Positions 26,696 to 38,806 of a stretch of DNA of 64,000 nucleotides are shown here, piece by piece (positions within the stretch are counted from its first letter, which is position 1; each line of letters opens with the position of its first letter). Source of the DNA: Theobroma cacao. Lineage: Eukaryota > Streptophyta > Magnoliopsida > Malvales > Malvaceae. The stretch is from assembly GCF_000208745.1 (NCBI RefSeq), contig NC_030850.1, positions 31,335,674-31,399,673 on the forward strand, given 5' to 3'. The notes beneath the pieces were generated by a model. The model saw only the letters and a list, made by a program, of their open reading frames with translations. It was not told the origin of the DNA and made no database searches. A program made the position numbers and the translations under genes.

Positions 26696-29137
26696 TCAGC
26701 TCACATCCTTGAGTCTTTTTATCAATGCATCCAGAGATTTCTTCTTTGGATTCTGCCTGGCACCCCTGCTCCCAAAGGTCCCAAATAGCCGATCTGAAGG
26801 ATCCCTTAACTTCTCTGAGATCGTCACAACTTTCCTGTAGTCTAAAGTATTGTAACTCCTCTCTCTAATTACTAGATTCAGGAAATTCTCTGGATGATTG
26901 CTCAAAAGCAAATTGATCAACTGCCGTGACTCTGCAAGTGCATTGTTCAACTGATTCGCATCCCCTTCGGAGAATAGAGGAGCTAGATTATCTGCAAAAG
27001 ACTCTAACAAACGAATATCTACATCAATCCCAATAATAGCATTTACATTGAATCTTTTAACTGAATCCCCAAGTAAAGTCCCAACAATCTTCTCTGATAT
27101 GTGAGAAAGAACATCTTGTAAAACTCTTTTAAGAACTTGAGGTGGCAATATCTGTTGTGCAGTAGAAACCAGAGTTTCCAAATATATTATGACCTCATTT
27201 ACATATTCATTACCACCCTGTGAAGGCTCGTCGGTCATCCAGTTCACATTCTCAATTAATGTCATGAAACCATCAACCTTTGTCTTGAGCATCCCAGACA
27301 GCATCTCTTCCGCAGCATCACGGGCTTTGTTAAGGGGAAACTGCCTCCTACCCCTTTCTGCCATCCTCAAAGGAATGCCTGAAAGTTGTGCTGCATGACG
27401 AAAGAAGAAATCACAAGCGCGCTCCAAAACAGCCATATTTGCTGCAACCTGCATTGCCTGAGAAACCCCATGGACAGATGAACTGATAAGCTTCAAAAGA
27501 GCCCCATCCAAAACCTCACTCAAAAGCCGGTCTAAATACTTCTTAACAACATCATAGAAATCCAACTGCCCACCATAAGACATAAAACTAACAGAATCCT
27601 CAATAAAAGATCTCACAATCCGACAACAATCGGGCACAGTAGATGAAAATGGCGCAACATAAGGAAATGCTGGAATAATATCCGAAGTTTGTATTTGGAA
27701 AGACAGCACATTCATCGAGTACTCATACTCCTTCTTCATCAACATCTGCTCAAATTTATCAGCAGCAAGTGCTTCTGCAATCTGCTTCCGACAATCAGAC
27801 AACAACAACTCGTGGTACTTATCCCTATGCTTACTCAAAACATCAAGCAATGCATCAACAGGGTACCCATACCTACGCAAAGTAACTCCTAACAAACTCA
27901 CATAATCCTTAATCAATAACAAGTGATTAGCAGTCTGCATCCTAGAAAACTGATCCTCCAAAACCGAGCACATTTTACTAACAGCAGTCTCCCACAAATT
28001 CTCAACTTCCATTTTCGAAATCAAACCCCCTCCTGTCCTCAACACTCGATCTTCTACAATGAAAAACCCAGCGATTTGCGCGAAAAATGTTTGATGAGAT
28101 TCAAGAAATGGAGTCATGGAAGATACTTGAAAATCTGACGTTAATTGAAGCTTCCTATTCTCAAAATAGTACTGCTTAAATCGATCTTCGAGCCCTAAAG
28201 TTTGATGTATATGATAAGCTCTATAAAGAGGAGTCAAATCAAACCCTAACAAACCGTTATTACCGTTACTATAACCGTCGCTCTCGTCTCCGCCGAGTCC
28301 ACCTTCCTCATCTTCTTCTTCTAAAGCGTAAACACAATCTCTCAAGCTAAGTCGACTCTGTTCTTCGGCTTGCCTTTGCTTCATTCTCAGATCCTCTTCG
28401 CGTTGCCTAGCAGCCGAGGCTTGTCCGATGGCTAATTGCCCTAAATTGCGACTCACCACGCGAATCTCCACGAGCCAGTCGCCGAACTCTTTGCTGATTT
28501 TTCTCTCGATATGAGATCGAATCTCTGGAATCTTCCTCTCCAGCATCCTTTTTAAAGTAGACGATGGCGTTTTGACTTGGAACTCGTTTTCGATCGAGTC
28601 TAAGCATTTCAACGCCATGTAGAAACTGCCGTTTGAGAGATGATGATTTGCTCTTGAGCAAAGCTCCATTAGGTTAATACACGAAGTCACCGATGTCAAA
28701 GCGAAGTCCACGTTCTTGGAGACGTTTTGAGCGTCGACAAAGGAGTCAAGGGAAGAAAGGAGGGGACCGGCGACTGATTGGAGTCTTGAGTTGGAGTCGG
28801 AGAGAGAGGATTTAAGAGAATCAACGTCGGAGAGAAGGGATCGAAGATCATCGACGGCGAGGATGAAATCTTGGTAGTGAGCTTTACAAACTTCTTCGAT
28901 TTCGGATTCTTTAGAACGAGCGAAGTGACGGAGGTGGTGGAGGAGGGTTTCAGGCCTACTAGAAGCAAACGCTTTGCGGACGAAAGGACCGAGGTCCTCG
29001 CCGTTACAGATAGCGGATGAAAGGAGGAGTTGTTCCAACTTGTCTCCGGAGTCGCCGCCATCGGCGGCGGCTGGCGCCACTTTGCGCCGTGACCTCGTTG
29101 ACTGCATTTCTTTTAACGGTAACGGTGACGGCGCCAT
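26696..29137 (-). CDS. SEC15B: Exocyst complex component SEC15B
   Basis: An uninterrupted 813-residue frame, the expected length for plant SEC15, and intronless like Arabidopsis SEC15B (At4g02350). The N-terminus contains LLLSSAICNGEDLGPFVRKAF and EVCKAHYQDFILAVDDLRSLL. A coiled-coil-rich region follows, with KEFGDWLVEIRVVSRNLGQLA and the basic/acidic RQREEDLRMKQRQAEEQ near residues 230-260. LLGFDLTPLYRAYHIHQTLGLEDRFKQYYFENRK leads into the helical Sec15 C-terminal rod. SEC15 is the exocyst subunit that links Rab-marked secretory vesicles to the tethering complex at the plasma membrane. The SEC15B start I recall aligns with Met11 (MQSTRSRRKV), so translation may begin there (29107) instead of at 29137. 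Upstream is a homopolymer G run (29180-29194). Confidence 0.96.
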   Translation of the reverse strand: MAPSPLPLKEMQSTRSRRKVAPAAADGGDSGDKLEQLLLSSAICNGEDLGPFVRKAFASSRPETLLHHLRHFARSKESEIEEVCKAHYQDFILAVDDLRSLLSDVDSLKSSLSDSNSRLQSVAGPLLSSLDSFVDAQNVSKNVDFALTSVTSCINLMELCSRANHHLSNGSFYMALKCLDSIENEFQVKTPSSTLKRMLERKIPEIRSHIERKISKEFGDWLVEIRVVSRNLGQLAIGQASAARQREEDLRMKQRQAEEQSRLSLRDCVYALEEEDEEGGLGGDESDGYSNGNNGLLGFDLTPLYRAYHIHQTLGLEDRFKQYYFENRKLQLTSDFQVSSMTPFLESHQTFFAQIAGFFIVEDRVLRTGGGLISKMEVENLWETAVSKMCSVLEDQFSRMQTANHLLLIKDYVSLLGVTLRRYGYPVDALLDVLSKHRDKYHELLLSDCRKQIAEALAADKFEQMLMKKEYEYSMNVLSFQIQTSDIIPAFPYVAPFSSTVPDCCRIVRSFIEDSVSFMSYGGQLDFYDVVKKYLDRLLSEVLDGALLKLISSSVHGVSQAMQVAANMAVLERACDFFFRHAAQLSGIPLRMAERGRRQFPLNKARDAAEEMLSGMLKTKVDGFMTLIENVNWMTDEPSQGGNEYVNEVIIYLETLVSTAQQILPPQVLKRVLQDVLSHISEKIVGTLLGDSVKRFNVNAIIGIDVDIRLLESFADNLAPLFSEGDANQLNNALAESRQLINLLLSNHPENFLNLVIRERSYNTLDYRKVVTISEKLRDPSDRLFGTFGSRGARQNPKKKSLDALIKRLKDVS

Positions 29138-31022
29138 GATTTCAGAAAAAAAATAAAGAGAGAGAGAAAAAAGAGAGAGGGGGGGGGGGGGGGAAGGTGA
29201 ATCGGAAGGTTTATGGACAGAGGCAAAAAAGGAAGATACGTGTTTTGGTTATATTTTGGTTGGACGAAAATGACACTACGGTGTGCGGGAAATAGTAAGG
29301 GCTTGTTAGTAATTTTCGGGAAAAAAAGGAGCTTGGAGACTCGTTTGACGTTGCCACGTTTGGTAAATTCGACGGCGTGGCGGCCGTAGAGATGTCTTCA
29401 AAGAAATGTAAAATAAAATGACGATAATTCTTCTATGTTAAGCAAGCCAGCGACTTACCTTCGTGGAAGTTTGTCCTAAATTTCATGACTTTTTTTTGAT
29501 GAATAATATCTTTGTTTTATTCCTCCTAATTACAAAGGCAAGATTTTTGATAATATGATTAATTGTAATTCATTGATAAAACAAAAGAAAATGATAATAA
29601 CTAAATATAAATTTCATTATCAAGAAATCTCCTATCAATTTCTTGATGGATACAGTTAACCGTAAAATTCAGACATCTGTACTCTTGGATCACGTCAGCT
29701 GGACTTCATGATTTCATACAACTAACAATCAATAAATGATTACCAACGAACGTAATCGCTTGAAATTTACATGGCAGAAGATGTATAATTTCGAGTTCTG
29801 TTCTTGTCTTCTTGTCACTACCGGGAAAGCTAGTAAAGGTTCACGAAAAGGCAAGAATACAAATGGGTTTTTTACCTCTCAATATCGCTTAAAGGAAACA
29901 GAAAACCAAATAAAAGAATCCCGAGATAGCCTGTAATGACTTAAGAATTGCAATTATGGCCGTGATTAGTTACTAGACATGTAGTTCTCCAGCTAGTTCT
30001 GCATTTATATATGCCAACCAAAAGGAGCAGAATCATGGCCCACAGAGGCGTTGATGGTTGATAAAACGAACCATTTCTTTCAAGCCGGTTTCACCTAAAG
30101 AAAAATCAACAGTTATCTTTAAGCTACATAACATAGAATATATGTATATTAATGGAAACATAAATAATTATCAAAGTTGACAAAGGATGGCCATCCATCA
30201 ACTGTATAATAATAGCAGGCTCTTAAGCTCTGACTGTCTTGTGGCATGGCAGTCGAGTCACCGAGGTAGCAAGCTGTACAGATCAGGTTCAATCTGGTGC
30301 ACGGTTTATGCTAGTTCGATGATAGTGACTCCATTTGCAAGATTAGTAAATCATAAGATCAACTTCTTCCCTTGAACTAGTGCTTTTCAGTATGTAACAC
30401 AGATGAAAGGGGTGATTATTTGCATGCAACGAAAAGACTGATAATCAAGCTGCATGTTGTTGACGACCACATTGGTCTTATAGTTGAGACCTCGCTTGCC
30501 CCACGCCCCCCTGCAGTGAGCAACAGTTTATGCATTTGCACAATTATTTAAATAAGGTATTACTTAATGCTAAAGTTAGAATATATGCAATATTCAAAGG
30601 TTGTAAATTAATTAAAAGGTAGCATTTTGGTCTTAATAATTATTTTGAAAAATGGGGGAATTGATCAAGACAGTGATGAAAATTCGGGTATTGACTTGAG
30701 GGAACAAAGAAAAAGAATTAAATAGTGAAGTAAAAGGTGGTGAGTGACTCTGAAGAGGGACTACATTAATCAAAGAAGGATGCCCATGTAGATGCCCTGA
30801 TCTCCAAACAATTAACTTAGCAAGATGAAATATACACCAAGTAAATAAGTGATGGTTCTTGAATTAAAAATGGTTATGTTTGTCTTAAAAAGAAAAGGTG
30901 AATCATGCCATAAGAGAATTAGTCCAATAAAAGGCGTGATCAAGATGCAGGCATGAATATTAATAAAAACTGTGCAACTTGCAGAGGGTTCTCCACTGAA
31001 TCAACTAAAAGCTGGATCCTGT
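29138..31022. other. Intergenic region between SEC15B and the MFP2-like gene
   Basis: The right side begins with the SEC15B leader, a GA/poly-G tract at 29155-29194. Beyond this there is no recognisable gene. Short plus-strand ORFs near 29736 and 30187 match no family I know. The last 100-300 bases before 31023 are probably the MFP2-like 3' UTR. Confidence 0.5.
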
Positions 31023-34000
31023 TTATGCAGATGCAGCAGGTTGTGCCTGTTGTTCAAATTACGAATCAAGGAACAGAAGGTATGTTAACAGCTTACCAGA
31101 GACATTCTCTTGGAAGCTCTTTCTACTAAGTAGCGACAGGGATTGAAGAATGCTCCATAAGTCTTTGACCATTTCTCCAATTTTGAACATATATACGTTG
31201 ATCCAAGCGTATCGGCCCAAAAAATGATTCCTCCCCTAAGACATTCATCATTTGAATTAAAACTAGAAATTAAATATCCAACCATCTAAAAAAGAAAAAA
31301 GGAAGGGGAGCACAAACCTATATTCTGGGAACCCCATGCCCTTAACAGAAGCAATATCAAGATCCGATGCCTTGACAACAATTCTGTCCTCAAGAAGGCA
31401 GCATGCCTCATTGACAACAGGGAAAAGGATCATTTCAACTATCTCTTCATCAGACAACTTCATCAACTGAGTAAAAATTCAAAGCCACCAGATGTCAATG
31501 CCCACACAAAGAGAGGCAGAAAGAGTAGGGAGGGAATTTCAAGTTAGACATTCAGTAATCCACACAGAGACAGAAGCAATATAGAACTTGTCAATAATAA
31601 GTTCAGGGAAATTTTAAAAAGAAAAAGGTAGAGTCTTATAACAGTTACTTTATGCCCAACTTGTTATCAGCTCAATCATGGAACCTGACAAAAGAAATAT
31701 AACTTAACAAATTCATGTAAATGAACAGAAAGGGGAGGTAAATAACCTCATAATCAACACTAATACCGGAGATGCTCCTGGCCTTGTTGACATACTTCTT
31801 AATATCAGGATTAGGGGTAACCTTGGACTCGCTGTCATACATGTAGAAACCTTTTTGTGTAGTTCCACCTGAAACAGGAAATAGAGATCAAACTATGATA
31901 CTTGAGCAGTATAAGCCTCATAAATAGAAAGAGGAGGAGGATACTCAATAACCATTTCCATTGGTCAGTTTCTGGCCCAATAGAGGTGCCAAAAAATGAT
32001 TGTCAGTTACTTTCAGGAAAGAGGCAGACAACATACCAGTTCGGTTGTCCTCTTGCATGACTGAAATCAGCTTTGATTCATAGTATGTTTCTCCTGAATT
32101 CTTGCTGAATTGGGCCTTCATTGCAGTTACAACCCCAAAACCAACAAAATCAATCATTCTGCATCAAGAACACAAATATTAGAGCCAAGATGATGGGTAC
32201 TAAATCAAAATTTTGGCCAAGGTGCTAAAAGCATAAAGAGAATAATGATGCAGATTGTTGGAAAAACTTAAAACCAAACACTCTCCTTTCTTTTGGGAAC
32301 AGAATTATTATTAGCAGCAATTAAACTAGAACCTAGATACTATTCTTTTCACTTTTAAAAGCACCTAAATGGCCCCATTGTCATTCCAAACCCAGTAACT
32401 GCCTGGTCAATCTGATAGAGATCAACACCATGTTCAACAAGCCTCATAGCTGCTTGTGAATAAGGAAAGAACATCCTGTTAATTGCAAATCCAGTGTAAT
32501 TGCGGACGACTAATGGAATTTTCCTCATCTTCTTTCCAATAGCTAGTAAGTCAACAATGACCTGAGGAGATGTTTTTTCTGTTCGAACTATCTCCAGGAG
32601 TGGCATGAGATGAGCTTGACTGCATCAAAAGCAAACATCAATGCTAAGTTGGAAACTAAAACCAAAAGAAGCACAAAGCAAAGATACCTGAAAAAATGAG
32701 TCCCAACAATACGATTTTGCGATTTTGTCCGTTCACCGATTAAATTCAAGTTTATCATGGAAGAACTGCTAGCAAGTATGCAATGTGGTGGGCAATATCT
32801 TTCAAGCTCGGCAAAAATTTTCTGCTTTAAATAAGTATTTTCACTCACAGCCTGCTTAAAACACCAAAGGAAACCAAAAAATAAAACAACCATTAAAGAA
32901 AGTGAGTGTTCTTGACAACCTCAAATCTAAAAATAATTATTTTATTCTCGAATTCGCTTTCTCTTGCTGTTCTATATTTCAATGTTTTATTTGTTCCATG
33001 TTATCTTCCCTCCACCATCACTTTCCCCAACTTTTCTCTTAGGGGTTTCAACTTTTTGCATTTTTCCACATATTTTATACGTATATCTCTTCTATATCAG
33101 GAAATTGTCCCAAGCTTTAATGGTAGCTTTAGCGATAGATCCAGGGAAGGGTAGGAGTAGCCAGTAGAAGATAGCTGTTGCAGGTCAGCAAACAAGGTGG
33201 ATATAAATGCTCATCTCTCAATTTTCTGGACCAACATTATCTCATCACTCCAGTTCTTTATGCTTAGTGTTTCACTTAAACAAGCTCTACTTCAGAGCTA
33301 CTAGCAACAGCTAGAAGCCTAGAATGCAGTGGATTGGATGTATGTTTGGGGGAAAGGAGGGAGAGGGGAGACAGAGAGAGAGAGAGATTCAAACAACAAT
33401 TGGTTCACAGTAAATACCTCGATAACCATATCCACTTCTCTAAAACCTTCATAGTGGAGAACACCTTTAAAGAGACAGAGGATTTTGTCAAGCTTCGCTT
33501 TTGCCAATTTTCCTTTATTGACATGGTCTTGCAAATTTACTGGAGGAAAAACAGAAAAAGAGAGACAAGTTATAACAGCAGAAAAAGTTCGAACAAAAAG
33601 CTCTTGGGTGACAGGCAGACGGGGAGTGGGGTTGGGAGGGGGGGAGAAGGGGGGAAGAGATCTTTCACCTAAATAAATGTTTGCTGTCACCTTTAACTCT
33701 TTCAATTCCAGCCAGCAGGGCCTTTTCATTCACTTCTTTCAAAATGACGGAGTAATTACTAAGAATGAATGCTGTTACTATTGAAGAACCCATTATTCCT
33801 CCACCAACAACAGCAACCGTCTTCACTTTCCTCGGGATTAAACCCAGATCAGTTATACCAGGAATCTGTTAACCAATTTAGACCAAGGATAAGAATTCGA
33901 TGAGTACGAAGGATGCCTCAGCAAGATCAATGCTCAAAATATCAATAAAGTAGAAGTTTTGTTGCATGTAGACTAATAAGGATACAACCTTAGGCATTGA

Positions 34001-36309
34001 AATATAGCTACAATCATAGGGCTTAAATGATTTGGTTTGATTTTTCGGAGATAATTATGTTCATATCAATTAATTTTTTTAGTTTTGACTTGCAACCTAA
34101 GCATTACAAACTAATCAAGACATGATCTTAAGCATTGAAATTTAGCTACAACTGTAGCTTGATTGATTTTGTTTGACTTTGCAGAAATATGTGTTTATAT
34201 CAACTACTTTTAAATTTGATTCACAACTAAGCCCTTATCAACAAAGTCAACCAAAGTTTTGATACCAACCATGCCAAAAGATCAGCATCAGAGTACAGAT
34301 GTAAAAAGGTATAACTATGAGAAGCAACAACCCTTTCAGATTTGATCAAGAACAATTATAGCTATTATGACCGTATACCTTCGAGGTTCTATTCTGGGCA
34401 AAGAAGAAGTAGACTAAACTCCTGCAAGTGTCAGATTGCCGAAGTTCTGCTAATGCCTCTGACTCCTAAAAAATCAGTATGTCATCTTGTACACCAATAA
34501 GATTATCTGCAGTAGGAACCAAAAAGATGACCATAAATATACCTTCCAAAGTGCAGCACGAGGACCATGCACTAAACCTTCTTCAATTACATCAATGCAG
34601 ACCAGTGGGTGTTTGAGATTTGGAGATTGTTTTTTGGCCTCCATTCTGGCATGCTTAAGGATCATCCTGGCCTCTGCCAAGGGCTCTAATCGGTCTGTTT
34701 TGTAAAGACTAGCAGCCCATGGTCTTCTATAATTCAAAATGTCTTTAGCCCAGTGACAAGCAGTGGTAATCAACTCATCTGCAGAAGAAATGGCATCCAC
34801 AAGCCCTAAGCTCTTAGCAGTATCTCCGTTCACAAATTTTGACATCTAGAGAGAGACAAAGGAAGAATTACTTATGAAGTCTTTTGTTGCTCAATATGCA
34901 GCCAAAGAAGGGAAACTGTACGAGTGTAAGAAATCAATTAGAAAGGGAGGGAAAATGAAGCTTGCATGTTAAGAATATTAGCATGATTTCTTCCTATAGA
35001 GCATGCAAAAGGAGTGATCATACCAAGATCATTTCAAGAGCCTTATGAAGGCCTACAAGGCGTGGCAGGCGCTGTGTCCCTGAAATAAGACATCAATATA
35101 AGACTGAAAAGAAAAGAAGTCAGGGAAAAAGGCTTATTTTGCTTTTTCTTGAGGGGAAAATTAAACTGCCCAAAAATTCTTCCATAAAGGACCTAGGAAA
35201 TTAAATGATAATCATCTACATCTACATAAGCGTGCCCTTACCACCAAATCCAGGAAGAATTCCATACCGAAGCTCAGGCAGGGCCAGTTGTGCAGAAGAT
35301 GTTGATATGCGTGCATGACAGGCCTAAGAAGGTATTAGGTAAATCATCAGAACTTCTACTAATAGAAAGTGGTAAGGTCGCCACCTATTGCATTCAAAAC
35401 ATACCAGCGCAATCTCCAATCCCCCACCTAAAGCAAGGCCATCAATAGCAGCTACGAAGGGTTTTCTGGCAGCTAAGAAACCCCAAAAGAAATTTATAAG
35501 AGACCTGCAGAAAAACTTGATAGCAGATAAGAGAATTCAAGAGTGTATAACTGTACCTTCTAAAATGTCGGTGATAAATTCAATTGACCAAAAGCCAAGC
35601 TTTCCATGATTTCCTGTGATATGCAGAGGTAAATTGAGGATAATTAAATTAGTAGATAATATTAGGGTCCACGCAGAGCCCTGCTCTATCATACAAAGGC
35701 AGTGAGAAACAAAGAGAGAGGAAGAGTAAGAAATATCTGATGCACCCTTTTTCCCAAAAGCTGTGACATCAAAGCCTCCTGAAAACTTCCCTTTTGAACC
35801 TGTTTTAATAATTCAAGACGTTACATTCAAATGATAAATATCCTCTCCCCAGGAGATAATGCAGAGTAGTGCCAGTCAACGTTTACCGGTAATAACTATT
35901 GCTTTGACATCGTCCCTTAGCAGAGCCTGCTCAACATTCTCCTTAAAGCTAAGTAACACTGAAAATCAATTCGCACTACGGAAAATCAGAAAACTTAGAG
36001 AGACAAAGCCTGGTCCATTAAGAAAACAATAACAGCTTACAGAGGGTAAGCTTCAGAAATCAAAGTCTGGCACGGGTAACTTTCTTGAATTAATGATTGG
36101 ATAGTAGAGAAGAAAAGTGTAGATGAAAAGGTAGGAGACAGATAATACCAACCATCAGCAGAGAGCAAATTAAGAGGTGGGTTGTTGATGGTGATGATTG
36201 CAACACCATCAGCTCCAACTTCCAGCAACGATTTTCCCTTCATTCTTCTACCCACCTTGCCTGCTATTCTATCAAATTCCGTTGCTGGCTTTCGCGTTTC
36301 CGGTTTCAT
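31023..36309 (-). CDS. MFP2: Peroxisomal fatty-acid beta-oxidation multifunctional protein, MFP2-like
   Basis: Eighteen exons join in frame to 735 residues: 36309-36153, 35958-35887, 35799-35746, 35613-35557, 35472-35405, 35323-35242, 35079-35024, 34845-34543, 34465-34379, 33865-33691, 33539-33418, 32851-32688, 32619-32365, 32158-32037, 31868-31747, 31466-31318, 31235-31097, 31046-31023. The N-terminal enoyl-CoA hydratase domain has GDxA-type [26 protein letters not shown] and [20 protein letters not shown]. The 3-hydroxyacyl-CoA dehydrogenase domain has a Rossmann VGGGIMGSS (about 332-340), THFFSQAH (462-469) and [14 protein letters not shown]. The C-terminus [18 protein letters not shown] resembles MFP2 more than AIM1. 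Oddities: the protein ends MSLAQPAASA without SKL/SRL, HFFSPAH is HFFSQAH, and 22 residues precede the usual start region [10 protein letters not shown]. No frame break is present. Confidence 0.9.
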
Positions 36310-36667
36310 GTACCATAATGGATTTAAGGCTTTTTTTTTTTTTTAAACTCTGCTATTGTCTTTTTCACTGTTCGGTGGCACACAGTCTGCAAAATGTTTT
36401 TACCAAATGAGCGAAATTTCAATTACAGGATATTCTTCTCCTTTAATTTCGGATTCCAGTTTACACAGTCCTAATTTTTATTTCTTAATTTGGGAAAGAG
36501 ATTCCAGTCTTACTTTTTAAACAGAAATTATGAATAAATAATTACCGAATTAAATAATCAAAGCGATTACTTCCGTTTACCCCAAAATAATAAAAAGAAA
36601 ATATGATTATCTGCATGAAATCAATACATTATTATAGGCCAAAGAGTGGAAAAAATGAGTCAGCAAC

Positions 36668-36780
36668 GTTTTTTTTTTTTTTTAAATTAAAGATACGCAT
36701 GCTTTCATTAAATTCCCACCAACACAACAAAAGTGGTACCTCTAGGCTATCGGTCGATGTACCACAATAGCCAGACAGCA
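36668..36780 (-). mobile_element. LINE/SINE 3'-end fragment with poly-A tail (minus strand)
   Basis: On the minus strand the fragment runs through GTTGTGTTGGTGGGAATTTA to ATGAAAGCATGCGTATCTTT and then a poly-A run. This is the usual layout of the 3' end of a retroposed plant LINE. Only about 110 bases are present. No domain is left and the assignment is by layout alone. Confidence 0.4.
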
Positions 36781-38054
36781 TATTAACCCTTATTATGTAA
36801 AAATTAAGGTTGATGCCTTATTGAAAAATTCGCAATGTCTTTCTTAGAGGGAAGAGTTACTTATTATCATATATTATTCCATGTAAAAAATAACAATTTT
36901 TAAAAAAAGTTTTTATTTGATGCAATATTAGTGTATAAATTTAATTCATTATCATTTAATCAAGTATTATCATTTTATTAATAGATAAATTTAAAAGTTA
37001 AAAATATTTAAAAATAAATACTCTTATTCTTAAAAATATTTATTTTAAAAAATTTTAAATTTTATTTTTATATAATTCTAAAGTGACACTTTAAGATTAA
37101 GGGATAGTATATAAACAAATATTATGCATTTACACTTTATCATGTATTAACCCTTATTATGGATGTGCAAATCGTTGGTCCAATCGATTTTGTACTAAAA
37201 ATCTGAAAGTCAAACAAATCGAACTTGTTAATTCCAAGAACCAAATTGAATCAAATTTCTAAAGAAAATCAAATTATTCGAAAATTGAACTACTTTGATC
37301 GATTCAATTGATATTTGAAAATTGAACTCGAATTCATATTAATTAAAAAAATATATAATAACATATTAGGATAATATATAAATATAAATTTCAACATAAC
37401 AAATCCAACATAACATCTCAACACAACATACAATACAAATTAACTTAAATAAAATAAATTAAAACAATGACTGAGAATTATTAAAAATAATGTGTGTATA
37501 TATATATATATATATGTATTTATATATAATTTAAAAATATTTTATTTCATGTTCAGTCAATTTGATCATAAAGTTTACTCATCAAATCGAACCGAATAAA
37601 TAAAAAAATTAAAATTTAAAAATCAAAATAATTGTTTTTTTTAAGTAGAAATCAAAATAATTGTTGATTGTTGTAAATGAATTGAATTAATCAAACTCAA
37701 ATTAATTCAATCAGTTTTTTCTATTCGTAGTCTTTATCCTAGATATTTATCAAAATATAGTGGTCAAAACAAAAAACTTGTATCCAAATGTGAAATTAAA
37801 CTATCTAACTTTTACTATGTATAATCAAATTTATTATTTTAAAAAAAACTATGTTAAATTCCTATTTATATACAATTGTAACCATGAATTATAATTACAT
37901 GTACAGTGAAATAGCCCACAAAATGTAATGGAAATAAGAACTAATTCATTAAACTATAATCCAAAAAAGTTAGGGCAAGAATTAACTTAATTAAAAGGTA
38001 GAATTTGGTATGAGAGAAGTGAGAGTACATTCTCTGCAATGTGCCTAATTAAAT

Positions 38055-38685
38055 TATATTACAGTGTTTGTTTTGCAACAGACTACTGTAATGTAAGATT
38101 GCAATGTAATCACATTATAATCAAAGGATGTAATGCGATTACAGTCCAAAACCAATGCAATCACATTACATTGCATACTGCAATGTTCTTAAAAACACTT
38201 TTACTTTTCAACTTTATTACCTTGTTAAAAACATTTTGTAACGTTATTGTTAAAATAAAATATATAATATAAAATAAAATAAAATATAAGAAATTAAAAT
38301 TTATATAATATAGGTAAAAGAAATTAAAAAATATATATAATGTAAAAATTATATTAAAAAAATAAGATTATAATAAGAAATAAAAATAAATTATATGACA
38401 TTAAAAATATATTTAAGAGATGATATTATATAAAAATTAATAATAAAAAATACAAGTATATTAAACTTACATTTTAATAAATAGGAGTAATTTTAAAAAT
38501 CAACATTATATTCTCAACAAATTAATTGTAAACCAAATGTTGCAATATTATCTTTCTTACATTTTAATCATTATTTTACTTATATACTAAATACTGTAAT
38601 ATTATTTTCTATATAATCATATTACTTATAATCATATTACATTTTAAAATATCAAATACCACCAAGTGTAATACTTCTAATTAAC
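38055..38685. mobile_element. Possible MITE with imperfect terminal inverted repeats
   Basis: The left end TATTACAGTGTTTG and the reverse complement of the right end GTATTACACTTGGTGGTATTTG are similar. The ends are rich in TGTAATGTAATCACATTA-type motifs that recur in both orientations, and the centre is very A/T-rich with no ORF. The repeats are imperfect and no target duplication was confirmed. Confidence 0.35.
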
Positions 38686-38732
38686 TTAGCTAAATCATTA
38701 AACTCTAAGCAGTTTGATATGTTCTCGGACAA

Positions 38733-38739
38733 GGCCCAT
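38733..38739 (-). promoter_or_regulatory. Site II-type motif (ATGGGCC) upstream of eL18
   Basis: GGCCCAT on the plus strand lies about 140 bases upstream of the eL18 start codon. Such motifs are common in plant ribosomal protein promoters and one also precedes the eS4 gene in this window. Function is inferred. Confidence 0.45.
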
Positions 38740-38797
38740 AGTGCGTGCAAAGTTTGCCCAAAAAGAGGGGAACTGCAGACTTTTAGAATGCGGGCCG

Positions 38798-38806
38798 NCC
38801 CCCTCC

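Larger units (their letters stand above)
36310..38730. other. AT-rich intergenic region with transposon remnants
   Basis: Upstream of the MFP2-like gene. It contains a poly-T-headed LINE/SINE 3'-tail fragment (about 36668-36780), a 17-bp direct repeat (36781 and 37145), an AACCGAAC-type AT-rich repeat (about 37160-37740) and a possible MITE (about 38055-38685). No coding potential is visible. Confidence 0.5.

Noticed and set aside
28407..29061. Minus-strand ORFs of 84 and 121 residues
   Set aside because: They are out-of-frame shadows of the SEC15B coding sequence.
31023..36309. MFP2-like gene as a pseudogene
   Set aside because: Eighteen exons keep phase throughout; substitutions are scattered and catalytic motifs are mostly present. 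Only the C-terminal signal is unusual.
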